Of a stretch of 64,000 bases of DNA, positions 8,753 through 18,700 are shown piece by piece. The DNA is from Chitiniphilus purpureus (GTDB lineage: Bacteria > Pseudomonadota > Gammaproteobacteria > Burkholderiales > Chitinibacteraceae), in assembly GCF_025642115.1 (NCBI RefSeq), contig NZ_CP106753.1:3907501-3971500 (forward strand). The letters are read 5' to 3'. The position numbers were made by a program, and so were the translations under genes. How positions within the stretch are numbered: position 1 is the stretch's first letter; each line of letters starts with the position of its first letter. The notes under the pieces were generated by a model that saw nothing but the letters and a program-made list of their open reading frames with translations, was not told the origin of the DNA and did not search any database.

Positions 8753-9237
8753 TTTTGTTCTCCGACTGCCAGGGTCTGATCGATGTCCAGCGGCAGATAG
8801 TTGAAATTCAGGACGCCTTGCTCGAACGAGACAAGCCGGTAGGTCTCATCGATCACATCGCCGACGGTGGCCACCACGTTGCGCTCCCCGTACTGCAGGA
8901 AGAACGACTGCCGCTCGCCATCGACATAGCGTCCCAGGAGCCGGAACGGCAGCGGCGGTGCCTGCGGTGGCGCGGGCGGCGGCAGCAGCGTGGCCGGCGC
9001 CGGGGTGGGCTCCCAGCCGGCGCTGCGGAACGGGTTGCCGCCATCCAGCCGGCCGCGCGGCTGCAGCACCGCCAGCGCTTTCCCGGGTGGCGTGGCGGCG
9101 GCGGGTGCCGCCGGCGCAACATTCCGGCGGACGACCGCCAGCGCCGGCGCTTCGTCGGTGCGGCCGCTCCACCAGGTCAGCGCGGTGGCGCCGGCAAGGG
9201 CGATCAGCAGCAGTGCCAGCCGCTGCCGCGCGGTCAT
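8749..9237 (-). CDS. GspC/PilP-like inner-membrane linker protein
   Basis: This 162-residue protein has an N-terminal membrane anchor (RLALLLIALAGATALTWW), a Pro/Ala-rich linker and a C-terminal homology-region-like domain (LPFRLLGRYVDGERQSFFLQYGERNVVATVGDVI). This is the GspC or PilP layout, where the folded domain contacts the N0 domain of the secretin. Similar proteins are often mislabelled as a 'translation initiation factor' of secretion system X. It is sandwiched by ATGA and TTGA overlaps with the genes on either side. Confidence 0.78.
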   Translation of the reverse strand: MTARQRLALLLIALAGATALTWWSGRTDEAPALAVVRRNVAPAAPAAATPPGKALAVLQPRGRLDGGNPFRSAGWEPTPAPATLLPPPAPPQAPPLPFRLLGRYVDGERQSFFLQYGERNVVATVGDVIDETYRLVSFEQGVLNFNYLPLDIDQTLAVGEQN

Positions 9238-9806
9238 GGCGCCGGCTCCTGCACCGGATCGGGCCGCAGCAGCAGCGACAGCTGCAACTCGGCCGTGAGC
9301 GCCTCGGTCTCGATGCGCTCGCGCTTCAGATCGATCGATTCCACCGCCAGCGTCGGCATGCGTTGCAGGACATCGCCGACGAAGCCCGCAATCTGCTCGT
9401 AGCGCCCTGCCACCGGCAGCTGCAACCGATAGCGCAGCACGCCGGCCCGCTCGTCGCGCAGCAGCTGGTATTGGCCGGCCGCCAGCTGCAGCCGTTGCCG
9501 CCCGGCCGCCTTGAACACCTGGTCAAGCAGCAGTGGCAGCGCGCGCTGTTGCGGCAACGCGGCGTAGAAGGCCGGCAGATCATCCACCGGCGTGGCGGGC
9601 GCCGTGAGCGGCATCCGAGCCGCGGGGGCGGCGGTCTTCAGAGCCGCCGTGACCGACCGGGCCTGCCGTCGCGCCTCAGCTGCCTGCAGCAGCAACGCCA
9701 GACCCACGCCCAGCAGCAGCACGCCGGCCACCCCGGCCGGTCCCAGCCCCAGCCCCAGCCGGCAGCGCAGCCAGGCCCAGCGCAACCACAGCGCCATCAT
9801 TGCCAT
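9234..9806 (-). CDS. PilO/GspM-like inner-membrane assembly protein
   Basis: This 190-residue protein has one membrane segment near the N-terminus (AGVAGVLLLGVGLALLLQAA). A ferredoxin-like periplasmic part follows, with LPLLLDQVFKAAGRQRLQL and VAGRYEQIAGFVGDVLQRMPTLAVESIDLKR, a typical PilO pattern. Family members brace the inner-membrane platform between the ATPase complex and the secretin. The ATG at 9806 overlaps the upstream stop by 10 bases; ATG at 9800 is an alternative start. The stop overlaps the next gene by ATGA. Confidence 0.8.
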   Translation of the reverse strand: MAMMALWLRWAWLRCRLGLGLGPAGVAGVLLLGVGLALLLQAAEARRQARSVTAALKTAAPAARMPLTAPATPVDDLPAFYAALPQQRALPLLLDQVFKAAGRQRLQLAAGQYQLLRDERAGVLRYRLQLPVAGRYEQIAGFVGDVLQRMPTLAVESIDLKRERIETEALTAELQLSLLLRPDPVQEPAP

Positions 9807-11074
9807 AGCGCCTCCAGTTCGAATTCGAATTGCGGTGTCGCGGCGTCGGTGACGAGTGCGTGCTTGGACAATTGCACCTGCCGCAGGCGCGGATGGGCCA
9901 GCAAGCGGGCATAGTAGGCGGTCATTGCCTCCGTATCGCGCCCGGAGGCGGCGATACGGATCTGCGCACCCGCACCGCTTTGCCGGATCTGGATATCGCG
10001 CAGCGCCACGCGGCTGTCCGGCGCGGGTGTCAGCGCAGCCATCAACGCGGGGTACGGCAGATTGAGCTGCGCGACCAACCGGTTCACGGCCGCGACCTGT
10101 TGACGCAGCTGCGTACGCTGCAGCTCGGTCAGTTGCGGGCCGGGCACGGCGGCACGCGGCGCGGCGGCTGCGAGCGCCGCCTGTGCCGCCGCCGCTTCGG
10201 TCTGCGCCTGCCACAGTCCGAACCCGGCCGCCAGCACGGCCAGCGCGCCGGCGCCGAGCAGCACGCGCCCCGGCAGCGCGCCGCGCTTGGCAGCGGCGAA
10301 CTCCGGCCAACCGGTGCCGGCCGGGCCATCCAGCAGCGATGCCGTTCCGGGCCAGCGCAGCGGCTGCCCCGGCAGCGGCGGCAACGGGCCGCTGTGGACC
10401 AGTGGCAATACATGCAGCGGCATTGCCGGCAACCCGCGTACCTGGACGCGGTGCCACAGCAGCGAGAGCGCTTCGGCCCAATCGTCATGCCAAGCCTGCG
10501 CGAACACCTGGCGCAAGCTGCCGCCTTCGGCCACGAACAGGGTCAGCGCGCCGGGCTCGACGACAGCGCAGCCGTAGCGCGCCTCGGACACCTGGCCACG
10601 CACGCGGCGCCAGGCATCCACCGCCAGCACGCGCACGCCCTGCAACTGCTTGCCATGGCGGGCGGCGCCGTCGGCCAGCAGATCGAACAGTGCGCGGTCC
10701 AGGCACGCGGCGCCGGCCGGCTGGCCAAAGGCGATGGGCGCGACGCGGCACAGTGCCGCCGCCGCGCGCGCCTCGCCCAAGAGATCGAGGAGCCGCAGCC
10801 GGCATTGCACCTGTGCGCCGTGTGCATCCAGCAGCGCGCGGCTCCAAGGCAGGCTGAACCATTGCAACAGGTTGGCGGCCAGCAGCACGCGCACGCGACG
10901 CGCACGCAGGCCCTGCCAGATCGGCGCCAGCAGCGCCGGCAAGGCGTCCACTGCCGCCGGCGCCGGCAATCGCAGGCCGGCGGGCAGGTCGAGCGCCTCG
11001 TCGGCACCGGCCCCCGCATCGCGCCAGCGCACGCCATCGGCGTGCAGATAGATCCGCGCCTCAGCCGACGACAC
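9797..11074 (-). CDS. GspL/PilN-like bitopic inner-membrane protein
   Basis: This 425-residue protein has a large cytoplasmic region (about 1-265) with features of a degenerate actin-like GspL/PilM domain (LAVDAWRRVRGQVSEARYGCAVVE). It then has one membrane helix (VLLGAGALAVLAAGFGLW), a coiled-coil stretch and a periplasmic PilN-type domain ending VTDAATPQFEFELEALW. GspL couples the ATPase to the membrane platform. The start is GTG at 11074, overlapping the gspE stop by 14 bases. The cytoplasmic domain is diverged, so the assignment relies on layout and gene order. Confidence 0.78.
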   Translation of the reverse strand: MSSAEARIYLHADGVRWRDAGAGADEALDLPAGLRLPAPAAVDALPALLAPIWQGLRARRVRVLLAANLLQWFSLPWSRALLDAHGAQVQCRLRLLDLLGEARAAAALCRVAPIAFGQPAGAACLDRALFDLLADGAARHGKQLQGVRVLAVDAWRRVRGQVSEARYGCAVVEPGALTLFVAEGGSLRQVFAQAWHDDWAEALSLLWHRVQVRGLPAMPLHVLPLVHSGPLPPLPGQPLRWPGTASLLDGPAGTGWPEFAAAKRGALPGRVLLGAGALAVLAAGFGLWQAQTEAAAAQAALAAAAPRAAVPGPQLTELQRTQLRQQVAAVNRLVAQLNLPYPALMAALTPAPDSRVALRDIQIRQSGAGAQIRIAASGRDTEAMTAYYARLLAHPRLRQVQLSKHALVTDAATPQFEFELEALWQ

Positions 11075-12731
11075 GCATCACCTCCTGCAACGTGGTCTCG
11101 CCGCGCGCCACCCATTCGAGCGCCTGCAGCCGCAGCGGCCGCATCCCGGCCTGCTGCGCCTCTTCCTTGAGACGGGCCACCGGCGCCTTGGACGCGATCA
11201 GTTCACGCAGCACATCGTTCATCACCATCACCTCGACCACCGCGCGCCGGCCCTTGTAACCGGTGCCGCGGCATTGCCCGCAGCCCTGGCCGGCACGCAG
11301 CCGCCAGCCGCGCAGGTCCAGCCCGCTCAGACCGAGCAGATGCGCCTGCTCGGCATCCGGCGGGATGTCGGCCGCGCAGTGCGGGCAGTTGGTACGCAGC
11401 AGCCGCTGCGCGACAATGCCGTTCAGCGCGGCGGCAAAGCTGTAGGGGTCCACCCCCATATGCATGAAGCGGCCCAGCACGTCGAACACGTTGTTGGCGT
11501 GCACCGAGGTGAACACCAGGTGGCCGGTGAGCGCTGCCTGCACCGCGATCTGCGCGGTCTCCTCGTCGCGGATCTCGCCGACCATGATCTTGTCCGGGTC
11601 ATGCCGCAGGATGGAGCGCAGCCCCTTGGCGAAGGTGAGGCCCTTCTTCTCGTTGACCGGGATCTGCAGCACGCGCGGCAGCCGGTATTCGACCGGGTCT
11701 TCGATGGTGATGATCTTGTCCTGCCCGGTGTGCACCTCGGTAAGCGTGGCGTAGAGGGTGGTGGTCTTGCCGCTGCCGGTGGGGCCGGTCACCAGCAGCA
11801 TGCCGTTGGGCTTGCCGGCCAGGCGCCGCATCTGGGCGATCGAGGCCTCATCCAGCCCCAGGCTGTCCAGCCGCAGCGCCTGCGCTGCCTCGGTCAGCGA
11901 CTGCCGGTCCAGCAGACGCAGTACCGCGTCCTCGCCGAAGATGTTGGGCATCACCGATACCCGGAAATCGACTTCACGTCCCTTGACCCGTACCTTGAAG
12001 CGGCCGTCCTGCGGGATGCGCCGCTCGGCGATGTCCAGATCCGCCATCACCTTGACCCGCGACACCACCTGCTCGGCCATCTCCTGGCCGTTGACCTGGC
12101 CGATCTCGACGATCACGCCGTCGATGCGGTACTTGATGTAGAGGCAGCCGGCATCGCATTCGAGGTGGATGTCGCTCGCCTGCAGCTTGAGCGCGTCGTA
12201 CAGCGTGGAGTTGACCAGCCGCACCACCGGGCTGTCGTCGTCGTTGATGCGGGCGAGCGTGATGTCCTCGACGTGTTCGCCGCCGCCGCCGGCGCCGGCC
12301 TGTCCGTCGGTCAGCCCGTGCATCGCGCGCAGTTGCTCTTCCTGCCGCGCCAGGAACGCGGTGATGTCGTCGCGATGCGCCAACGCGCAGCCAAAGGGCT
12401 GCAGCACGCGCGCGGCGATCCAGGCCTCCAGCTCGGCATCGAACGGGTCAGCCACGATCAGCCACAGCCGGTGCTCGTCATCGGCGGCGCAGATGAGGCC
12501 GCGCTGGGCACACTCGGCGTACGAGAGCAGCTCGAAACGCGGCGTCAGTCCCAGCAAGGCGGACATGGGCCGCACCGGATAGCGGAACAGCTCGCCCAGC
12601 GCCGCGACAAAGCCCTCGGGCGGCAGGCCACTCGCCTCTTCCAGCACGGTCAGCAGCGGGCGTGCCTGCGCAAGTGCCGCGGCCCGCGCCTCGGCGATCG
12701 CGGCCGGCTGCAATACGGTCGATCCGCTCAT
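11061..12731 (-). CDS. gspE: GspE/PulE-family secretion ATPase
   Basis: This 556-residue hexameric ATPase powers pseudopilus assembly. It has an N-terminal GspE-N-like region (about 30-150), then the ATPase core. Walker A is GPTGSGKT (316-323), the Asp box contains ITIEDPVEYRLP, Walker B is MVGEIRD (383-389), and the His box is LTGHLVFTSVHANN. A C-terminal zinc site is formed by Cys449, Cys452, Cys484 and Cys487 (CPHC and CGQC). All residues needed for activity are present. The ATG overlaps the gspF stop (ATGA). Confidence 0.95.
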   Translation of the reverse strand: MSGSTVLQPAAIAEARAAALAQARPLLTVLEEASGLPPEGFVAALGELFRYPVRPMSALLGLTPRFELLSYAECAQRGLICAADDEHRLWLIVADPFDAELEAWIAARVLQPFGCALAHRDDITAFLARQEEQLRAMHGLTDGQAGAGGGGEHVEDITLARINDDDSPVVRLVNSTLYDALKLQASDIHLECDAGCLYIKYRIDGVIVEIGQVNGQEMAEQVVSRVKVMADLDIAERRIPQDGRFKVRVKGREVDFRVSVMPNIFGEDAVLRLLDRQSLTEAAQALRLDSLGLDEASIAQMRRLAGKPNGMLLVTGPTGSGKTTTLYATLTEVHTGQDKIITIEDPVEYRLPRVLQIPVNEKKGLTFAKGLRSILRHDPDKIMVGEIRDEETAQIAVQAALTGHLVFTSVHANNVFDVLGRFMHMGVDPYSFAAALNGIVAQRLLRTNCPHCAADIPPDAEQAHLLGLSGLDLRGWRLRAGQGCGQCRGTGYKGRRAVVEVMVMNDVLRELIASKAPVARLKEEAQQAGMRPLRLQALEWVARGETTLQEVMRVVG

Positions 12732-13909
12732 TGCAGTCCCCCGGCCAGGTCGAGGATGGGCACATACAGCAGCACCACCACCGTGCCGATCACCAGGCCG
12801 ATCAGCGCCATCAGCACCGGTTCGAGCAGGCGCGAGAGCCAGTCGAGCCAGCGCGCGAAATCATCATCGTAGAAGCGGGCCACGCGTTCGAGCATGTCGG
12901 CGAGCCGTCCGGCGCGCTCGCCCACCTTGATCAGCGATTCGTCGATCGGCCCGGCCAGCGCATGCGCCAGCAGCACATCGGAGAACGCCTTGCCGGATTC
13001 CAGCTCGCGCCGCGCGCGCGCCAGGCGCGCCTGCTGCGGCATCGAGAGCAGCCCGGCCAGCATCGAAAGGGCCTTGGGCAATGGGATGCCTGCCTGCAGC
13101 AGCAGGCTGCAGGCGCGGTAGAAGCGCGCCATCCGGAATTCGTCGCTCTTGCGCGCCAGCCACGGCAGCGCGAAGAAGCGCTCGGCCAGGCGCCGCCGTG
13201 CACCGGGATGCGCCAACCCCCAGCCCAGCGCACCCGCGCCGGCCACGGCGCCCAGTGCCACCTGCCAGCCATGGCTGTTGAGGAAACGGCCAAAGCCGAG
13301 CAGCGCCGCCGACAGCAACGAGATGTCACGCCCCGCGGCGTCGTACACCGCGCTGAAGCGCGGTACCACGTAGCCGAGCAGGAACAGCGCGATGAAGCCG
13401 CCGACCAGCACCAGCATCACCGGGTAGATCGCAGCGGCCACCAGCTTCTTGCGGATGGCGTCGAACTGCAGCTGGTAGCCGATGTAGCGTGCCAGCACTT
13501 CCTGCAGGTTGCCGGTACGCTCGGCTGCACGCACGGTGGCCACATAGAGTTCGGGAAAGTGTTCGGGATGGCGCGCGAGCACATCGGAGAAGTTGCCGCC
13601 CTGCTGCAGGCCGCGTACCACCGCATCGAGCAAGGTACGGGCGGTGGCGGCGCGCTCCTTGCGCTGCAATGTGGTCAGCGCCTCGGTCAGATTCAGGCCC
13701 GCCTCCAGCAGCGCCAGCAGTTCCTGGCTGAACAGCAGCAGCGAAAAGCGCCCGCCGGCACGCCGCCGCGGCGCGTCAGGCCGGGCAATGCCGACGACGG
13801 TGACGCCGAGCGCCGCCGCCTTGCGCAGCGCCTCGGCTTCGCTGCCGGCGTCGACCGCGATGGTCTCTTCCCTGCCCGCCTGCGTCAGCACGCGCAACGC
13901 ATAGCTCAC
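12728..13909 (-). CDS. gspF: GspF-family inner-membrane platform protein
   Basis: This 393-residue polytopic platform protein has two T2SF domains, each with the helical-bundle pattern (SQELLALLEAGLNLTEAL, then ARFYRACSLLLQAGIPLPKAL). Membrane segments are at VMLVLVGGFIALFLLGYVV and VLMALIGLVIGTVVVLLYV. The frame is open up to 13975, but the extra residues are unlike GspF. The GTG at 13909 (VSYALRVL) is preferred because it starts at the conserved part and overlaps the stop of a tiny upstream ORF (GTGA). It is the first recognisable gene of the secretion operon. Confidence 0.92.
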   Translation of the reverse strand: MSYALRVLTQAGREETIAVDAGSEAEALRKAAALGVTVVGIARPDAPRRRAGGRFSLLLFSQELLALLEAGLNLTEALTTLQRKERAATARTLLDAVVRGLQQGGNFSDVLARHPEHFPELYVATVRAAERTGNLQEVLARYIGYQLQFDAIRKKLVAAAIYPVMLVLVGGFIALFLLGYVVPRFSAVYDAAGRDISLLSAALLGFGRFLNSHGWQVALGAVAGAGALGWGLAHPGARRRLAERFFALPWLARKSDEFRMARFYRACSLLLQAGIPLPKALSMLAGLLSMPQQARLARARRELESGKAFSDVLLAHALAGPIDESLIKVGERAGRLADMLERVARFYDDDFARWLDWLSRLLEPVLMALIGLVIGTVVVLLYVPILDLAGGLQ

Positions 13910-13983
13910 CGCAACCACCCCGCACGCCCCAACCCCAGAAGGCGCCCGCCCGCCGCGGCACCCACCCCTGCCCACTGTTTCAC
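13906..13983 (-). CDS. Possible 25-residue leader peptide coupled to gspF
   Basis: A GTG at 13983 preceded by a strong AGGGAG Shine-Dalgarno (7-8 bases upstream) opens a 25-codon frame (MKQWAGVGAAAGGRLLGL...). Its TGA overlaps the gspF GTG start as GTGA. gspF has no clear ribosome-binding site of its own at that codon, so translational coupling is plausible. No homologue is recognised; it could be coincidental in such GC-rich DNA. Confidence 0.3.
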   Translation of the reverse strand: MKQWAGVGAAAGGRLLGLGRAGWLR

Positions 13984-14492
13984 AACCACTCCCTGAGTTT
14001 TTTTCTTGCCCTGTTCCGCGACCGCGATCTTAGCGCAGCAGACAGCATTGCAGCGACGCCTTCGGGCGGCTCGGGCGGGTTTGTCGCGCCTGCGCCGTCA
14101 TGTGCCGGCCGGCTGCGGCCCGCCGCGGCAGGCTCACCGCATCCGATACCGTTGCCATATCGGGGCAAACGGGAGCGATGGTATCGCCGTTGCCAGCCAC
14201 CGCCCTGCGCCATTGCCTTACGGATATCCGGTATGGATAGGCCCATCCCCGGCCGGCGCAGTGCGGACAGCGGCTGTACCGCGCACAGCAACGCCGATCG
14301 CACATCGATGCCGGCGCCGGAAAAGGCACCGCCGCAGCGGCCCCACACTACAGCGCAGCCACGAGCTGACTGCGCCCCGACCTGCCGGCCGGTACATCAC
14401 GATGCGCCTGGCGAGCCCACTCATGTACCCCACCTTTTGCATGCCCATCAATCATCAGCGGCCCTGGCCGGCGCGTTGCGCAGGCTGGCGTT
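13984..14492. other. Intergenic region upstream of the secretion operon
   Basis: About 500 bases with no convincing gene on either strand. The minus strand has an A-rich stretch just before the AGGGAG site and a TAAGAT hexamer at 14032-14027 that could serve as a -10, but no matching -35 was found. The operon promoter most likely lies here (inference). Confidence 0.4.
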
Positions 14493-15104
14493 TTACCTGT
14501 TATTCGCAAACCGCCCGTACCGCTCATTCAATACCGACACCTCAAGACCGCGGCCCGTAGCAACCGCCAACGACAGAAACGGCTTTGCAATCGCGAAGCC
14601 GTTGATCTTCTTTGCGCAATTGGCATTGCAGACACAGCGCAATGTGCTCCTGCGGATCCGCGCCTTGCTGAAAGAAGGCAGCGCATGCACCTGCTTGAGC
14701 GAATAGATGCCAAGCTTTTTCAGGTATCGCTCGTCGGGTTTCACGCCAAAACAGTCTTCGATGTACCCCTGTTCAGGATCACCCAGATCCAGCGTGAACC
14801 ATGGATGCGGCAGCGCAAGACGCCTGTTGCCAGCCAGCAGCACCCTGGCCTGGGTGACCGGGCTGACCGCGACGACGACCCGCATCGCCTCGTCGCTGAC
14901 ACGCTCGAACGCTTCAAGCAGTGCCGGTCCGATCACTTCGCCGGGCGCGACGCCGTCGGTGCGCAGCAGCAGGATCGACCTGGGAGTGACCAGCGAGGCG
15001 ACGCCCGCATCCAACGGACGGTCCCCCAGCCAGACCGGGTCGTCGTCCAGCCTGCCTGTCATCAGGTACAGGCCGGTTTCCCGCAGGTATTTCTTGTGCT
15101 GCAC
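14493..15104 (-). CDS. Unknown protein downstream of the Rhs1 immunity gene
   Basis: This 203-residue protein belongs to no family I recognise. The first ~150 residues look like a real globular protein, with segments VASLVTPRSILLLR and DPEQGYIEDCFGVKPDERYLKK. The last ~55 residues (RSTLRCVCNANCAKK onward) are more basic, and their DNA overlaps a diverged repeat also found near 32.1 kb, so the true C-terminus could differ. GTG at 15104 lies 14 bases after the imm1 stop; ATG at 15062 is an alternative start. Position after a toxin-immunity pair suggests a second immunity or accessory gene (inference). Confidence 0.5.
   Translation of the reverse strand: MQHKKYLRETGLYLMTGRLDDDPVWLGDRPLDAGVASLVTPRSILLLRTDGVAPGEVIGPALLEAFERVSDEAMRVVVAVSPVTQARVLLAGNRRLALPHPWFTLDLGDPEQGYIEDCFGVKPDERYLKKLGIYSLKQVHALPSFSKARIRRSTLRCVCNANCAKKINGFAIAKPFLSLAVATGRGLEVSVLNERYGRFANNR
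14500..14580 (-). repeat. Diverged repeat, copy A (downstream of toxin cluster 1)
   Basis: The segment around TTCAATACCGACACCTCAAG and GCAACCGCC-AACGACAG aligns with 32070-32150 (TTCAATATCGAGGCCTTAAG, GCAACCGCCCAAGACAG). Identity is roughly three-quarters by eye over about 60-80 bases. Both copies lie beyond the last gene of an Rhs toxin-immunity cluster, in the same orientation. Confidence 0.5.
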
Positions 15105-15118
15105 GGGCAGATCGGACG

Positions 15119-15790
15119 CTAGGTTTGAGAAACCGCCTTGATTGCTTCAAACAAATCAGCCGCCCAGTCTGGTTGCACCAGACAGATCACGGAAAAATCC
15201 GGATCATCGAATCGGCCCAGCGGCACCATGGAAACAATCCGCTGTCGGGCCAGCGCAGCGGAAATGGGCAACGGTATCTGCATCCCTCTGTTGAAGTCAT
15301 ACCGCCACCCCGCCTGGCAAAGCCCGTTCAGCATCGGACCCATATCACCGGCCCCTGCAACGAGGAAATAGCGGTCAGTGGCAAGCAGCGGATCGAGTAC
15401 GGACAGGTTTGCCTGCGGCTTCAATTTAAGCCAGCCAAAGAATCCGGGCTCCGGTCCATCCTGGACAGGATGTACTGCCTCATCCTCCACCACGTCTTGC
15501 TGGTATAGAAAATCCAACCCCAGGCTCGGCCAGAAGCGCTTCTCCAATTTCTTCAATTGAAGCGCTGTCTTGCCTTGGATACGCGCCCCATGCAGCAGAT
15601 AGCTGTCCAGCCCGAGTCGTGCGAGTGCGCCCTGGCATACCCGCCACAACCCGGAACGGTCCCTGCACCACCTGTCCACGTGGCAGATCTCCACCGCCGC
15701 CAGCCTTGCCCCCTGTGGGCAGACCAGCACATACCGGTCGTTAGCCGAGCAAACGTCGTCCAGAAACCGCACGATTAAATCAGTAGTCAT
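15119..15790 (-). CDS. Putative immunity protein for the Rhs1 toxin
   Basis: This 223-residue, cytoplasmic-looking protein has no signal peptide or membrane segment and no family I can name. The assignment is positional: its ATG lies inside the end of rhs1 (11-base overlap), exactly where cognate immunity genes sit in polymorphic toxin loci. The frame is open further upstream to 16078, but that part is antisense-type noise across the toxin tip, so MTTDLIVRFLDDV at 15790 is the start. It would bind and block the HNH-like toxin tip in the producing cell (inference). Confidence 0.65.
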   Translation of the reverse strand: MTTDLIVRFLDDVCSANDRYVLVCPQGARLAAVEICHVDRWCRDRSGLWRVCQGALARLGLDSYLLHGARIQGKTALQLKKLEKRFWPSLGLDFLYQQDVVEDEAVHPVQDGPEPGFFGWLKLKPQANLSVLDPLLATDRYFLVAGAGDMGPMLNGLCQAGWRYDFNRGMQIPLPISAALARQRIVSMVPLGRFDDPDFSVICLVQPDWAADLFEAIKAVSQT

Positions 15791-18700
15791 AGTGACCGTT
15801 GTGGGGATCGTTAAAATGAGGTCCCCGGTTCTGGTCATTGCCCTCACCGAAATCGTGCCCACCGGCATCGTCCCGTATCTCGCAATCCCCGAAATTGTAG
15901 GTCCGGCCGGGTTGTCGTTTACCGCGGCGATCCAGATTGGGGCCGACGCTGTCTGGCTGCTGGCACACCGGAATTCCGCATTGGCGTTTCGCCTCTCTAA
16001 ATGCACCTCTTCTGCCGGCGCCGGGCGGGCTGAGGTTGGGAGGCCGGCCGTTATGGACGAGGATGCCCTGCTCCCCAATAAAGAACGTATGCGCGTTCGC
16101 CACCTCCAGGTTGTACGTCGTCAACCGCTCCACACCATCACGCACCCCCGCGACCACCACCTCCCGCTCCGCTCCCTCCACACCACCGCGCAGCAACAGC
16201 TTGTCGCCCGCCTTCAACAACCCCGCATCCCGCCAACCAGCCCCCGTCCGGAACGGATGCCCATCCGTCGCCACCAGCTCCTCACCATCCACCAGCTTCA
16301 CATACACCAGCCGCCGGTCCTGATCCACCGTCGTATAGATGTCCGTGATCGGCTCGTAGGACAGATCCTCCCCCGCCGCCTTCCACTCGCTCTTCGCCAG
16401 CACCCGATCGCCCACCTGCAGGCTCGCGATCGGCTTCAGCACCGCATGACCCTCGCTATCCTGCGCATGCACCAGCGTCTCACCCGGGAAGCTGTTGCTG
16501 CCCCCACCCCCCATCGCACATTCGCACGGGTTCGAGCACTTCTTGAACCGCTTCGTCCGCCACTTGATCTTCGGGATCTTCACCGGAATCGGGATCAGCC
16601 GCGTCCAATCAAAGCACCCCGTCTCCTTGTATTCCTGATACGTCGTGTAGATGTCGTACACCGTCATCGCCACCCGGATCACCACCCACACCCATTCCCC
16701 ACTCGGGTCCAGCTGGTTCGCCGGGTCGCCATTCGCGTATTCGTACAGGTTCCAACCACCCGCAATCCCGATCGGGTCGCTCGTGATGTACCGACCCGCC
16801 TGCGGGTCGTAGTAGCGGCGCGTGTTGTAGTGCAGCCCGCTTTCCACATCCTGGTACTGCCCCGCCAGCCGCAGGTTGTTGCGCAGCGCGTTGTCCACAC
16901 CCAGGCTCGCCGCACCGAAGCTGTCGTATTCCGCGCGCCACACCACCCGGCCCGCCTTGTCCGTCGCCCGCAGCGGCGTGCCCAGGTGGTCGTTGTGGAA
17001 GTACGCGTACCCCATCGCCGACGTGCCGTCCTCGCCCTTGATCGCCGTCTTGATGAAGATCGGGTCGGTGCCCCAGTTGCCGTCCGGTTTCCAGCCGTAC
17101 TGCGTCGTCACCGTGCCGTTGCCGTCCGCTTCCGCAATCAGCCCTTCGTCCGCATACAGGTACAGCGTGCGCTGCGGCTCGGCCAGCGCCTGCCCGTCGT
17201 CATCCCGGTACCGCGTCTTGACCAGCCGGTTGTCGAACGGGTCGTATACGTAGCGGGCAATCGGCTGGCCGTCGCCGTCCTGCACCTCGGTCAGCCGCCC
17301 CAGCGGGTCGTACCGGTAGCGGGTGACGCTGGCCGCCCCACCGCCGCTGCCCACCGTCCTGCTCGTCAGCCGGCCCGTCGCGTCGTACTGGTAGGTGGTC
17401 GCACCGCTGCCACTGCCCCGCTGGATCAACCGGTTGTTGGCGTCGTACACCAGCGCCCCGTTCACCACGCTGTGCGTCACCCGGTTGCCCGCGGCGTCGT
17501 GGCCGAACGTTTCCGTGGTGCTGCCGAACAACCCGCCACCGTCGCGGCTGACCGCGGTCAGCCGCTGTTCGTCGTCGTACCCGTATTGGTAGGTGACGGT
17601 CTGGCTGTTGCCCCCGGCACTGTCGGTCACCGCCTTCTGCTTCAGTTCTTCGCGTTTGCCGTACTGGTTGGCGATCTCGAACAGCGTCTGCTGACCCGGG
17701 TTCTTCACCTTGAGCCCGATCAGCTTGAGCAGCCCGTCGTGGCTCATCTCGCGCGTGGTGCCCCCCGGCAGCGTCAGCTTCTTGGGCGCCACCCAGTCCC
17801 AGGTGTTGACCGCGATCGTGCCTTCCCCGGGCAGTTCGATGCTGCCCAGCTGCGCATGGCTGTCGAAGTTGAACCCGACCCGGGTACCGTCCGGGTAGGT
17901 CAGCGATTGGGTATAGCCCGCCGCCGTGTAGCTGTAGCGGTAGCCCAACGTGATCTGGTTGCCGTAGCCGGTGGTCTCGCTCAGCCGGCGCCCGGCGTCG
18001 TCGTAGGTGAACACGCCGCTGTGCGTGCCGTCGCTCCACCCGGTCAGGTTGTCCGCATCGTCGTGCGTGAAGGTGTAGACCAGGCTGGGCGTGCCTTGGC
18101 CGGCTTCGGTGACTTCGGTGCGCAACGGCCGGTCGGCGGCATCGTAGGTGTAGTGGATCACGTTGCCCGCCGCATCGGTGATGCGTTCGTAGCGGCCGTT
18201 GGCGTTGTAGGTGTACGTGCTGGACTGGCCCAGCGGCAGCGTTTCCTTGATCAACCGGTTGGCACGGTCGTATTCGAAGCGCGTGGTGTTGCCGTTGGCG
18301 TCCTTCACCCGGATCAGGTTGCCCCGCGCATCCCAGGTCAGGTCGATGCTCTTGCCCAACGCGTTGGTGAACCTGTTGACCCGGCCCAGCGCGTCGTAGC
18401 GGTAGTAGCTGGTCTTGCCTTCGGCGTTGGTCGATTCGATCACCCGCCCGCGCTTGTCGTACTTGTCGCTGCTCACCAGCCCTTCCACCCCCAGCGGGGT
18501 CGGGTTGAGCACGGTGCGGGTGGTCGGGCGCTCGCGCGCGTCGAACCGTTGCTGTTCCGTAAAGGTCGGGAACCGGATCTCGGTCGGCAGCAGCGTCGAG
18601 CCCAGGCTGCCGTCGCCCAGCTGGTAGCCGTAGTCGGTGGCGTTGCCCTTGCCGTCGATCTGTTTGACCAGCCGCTGGAAGTTGTCGTATTCGACTTCGG

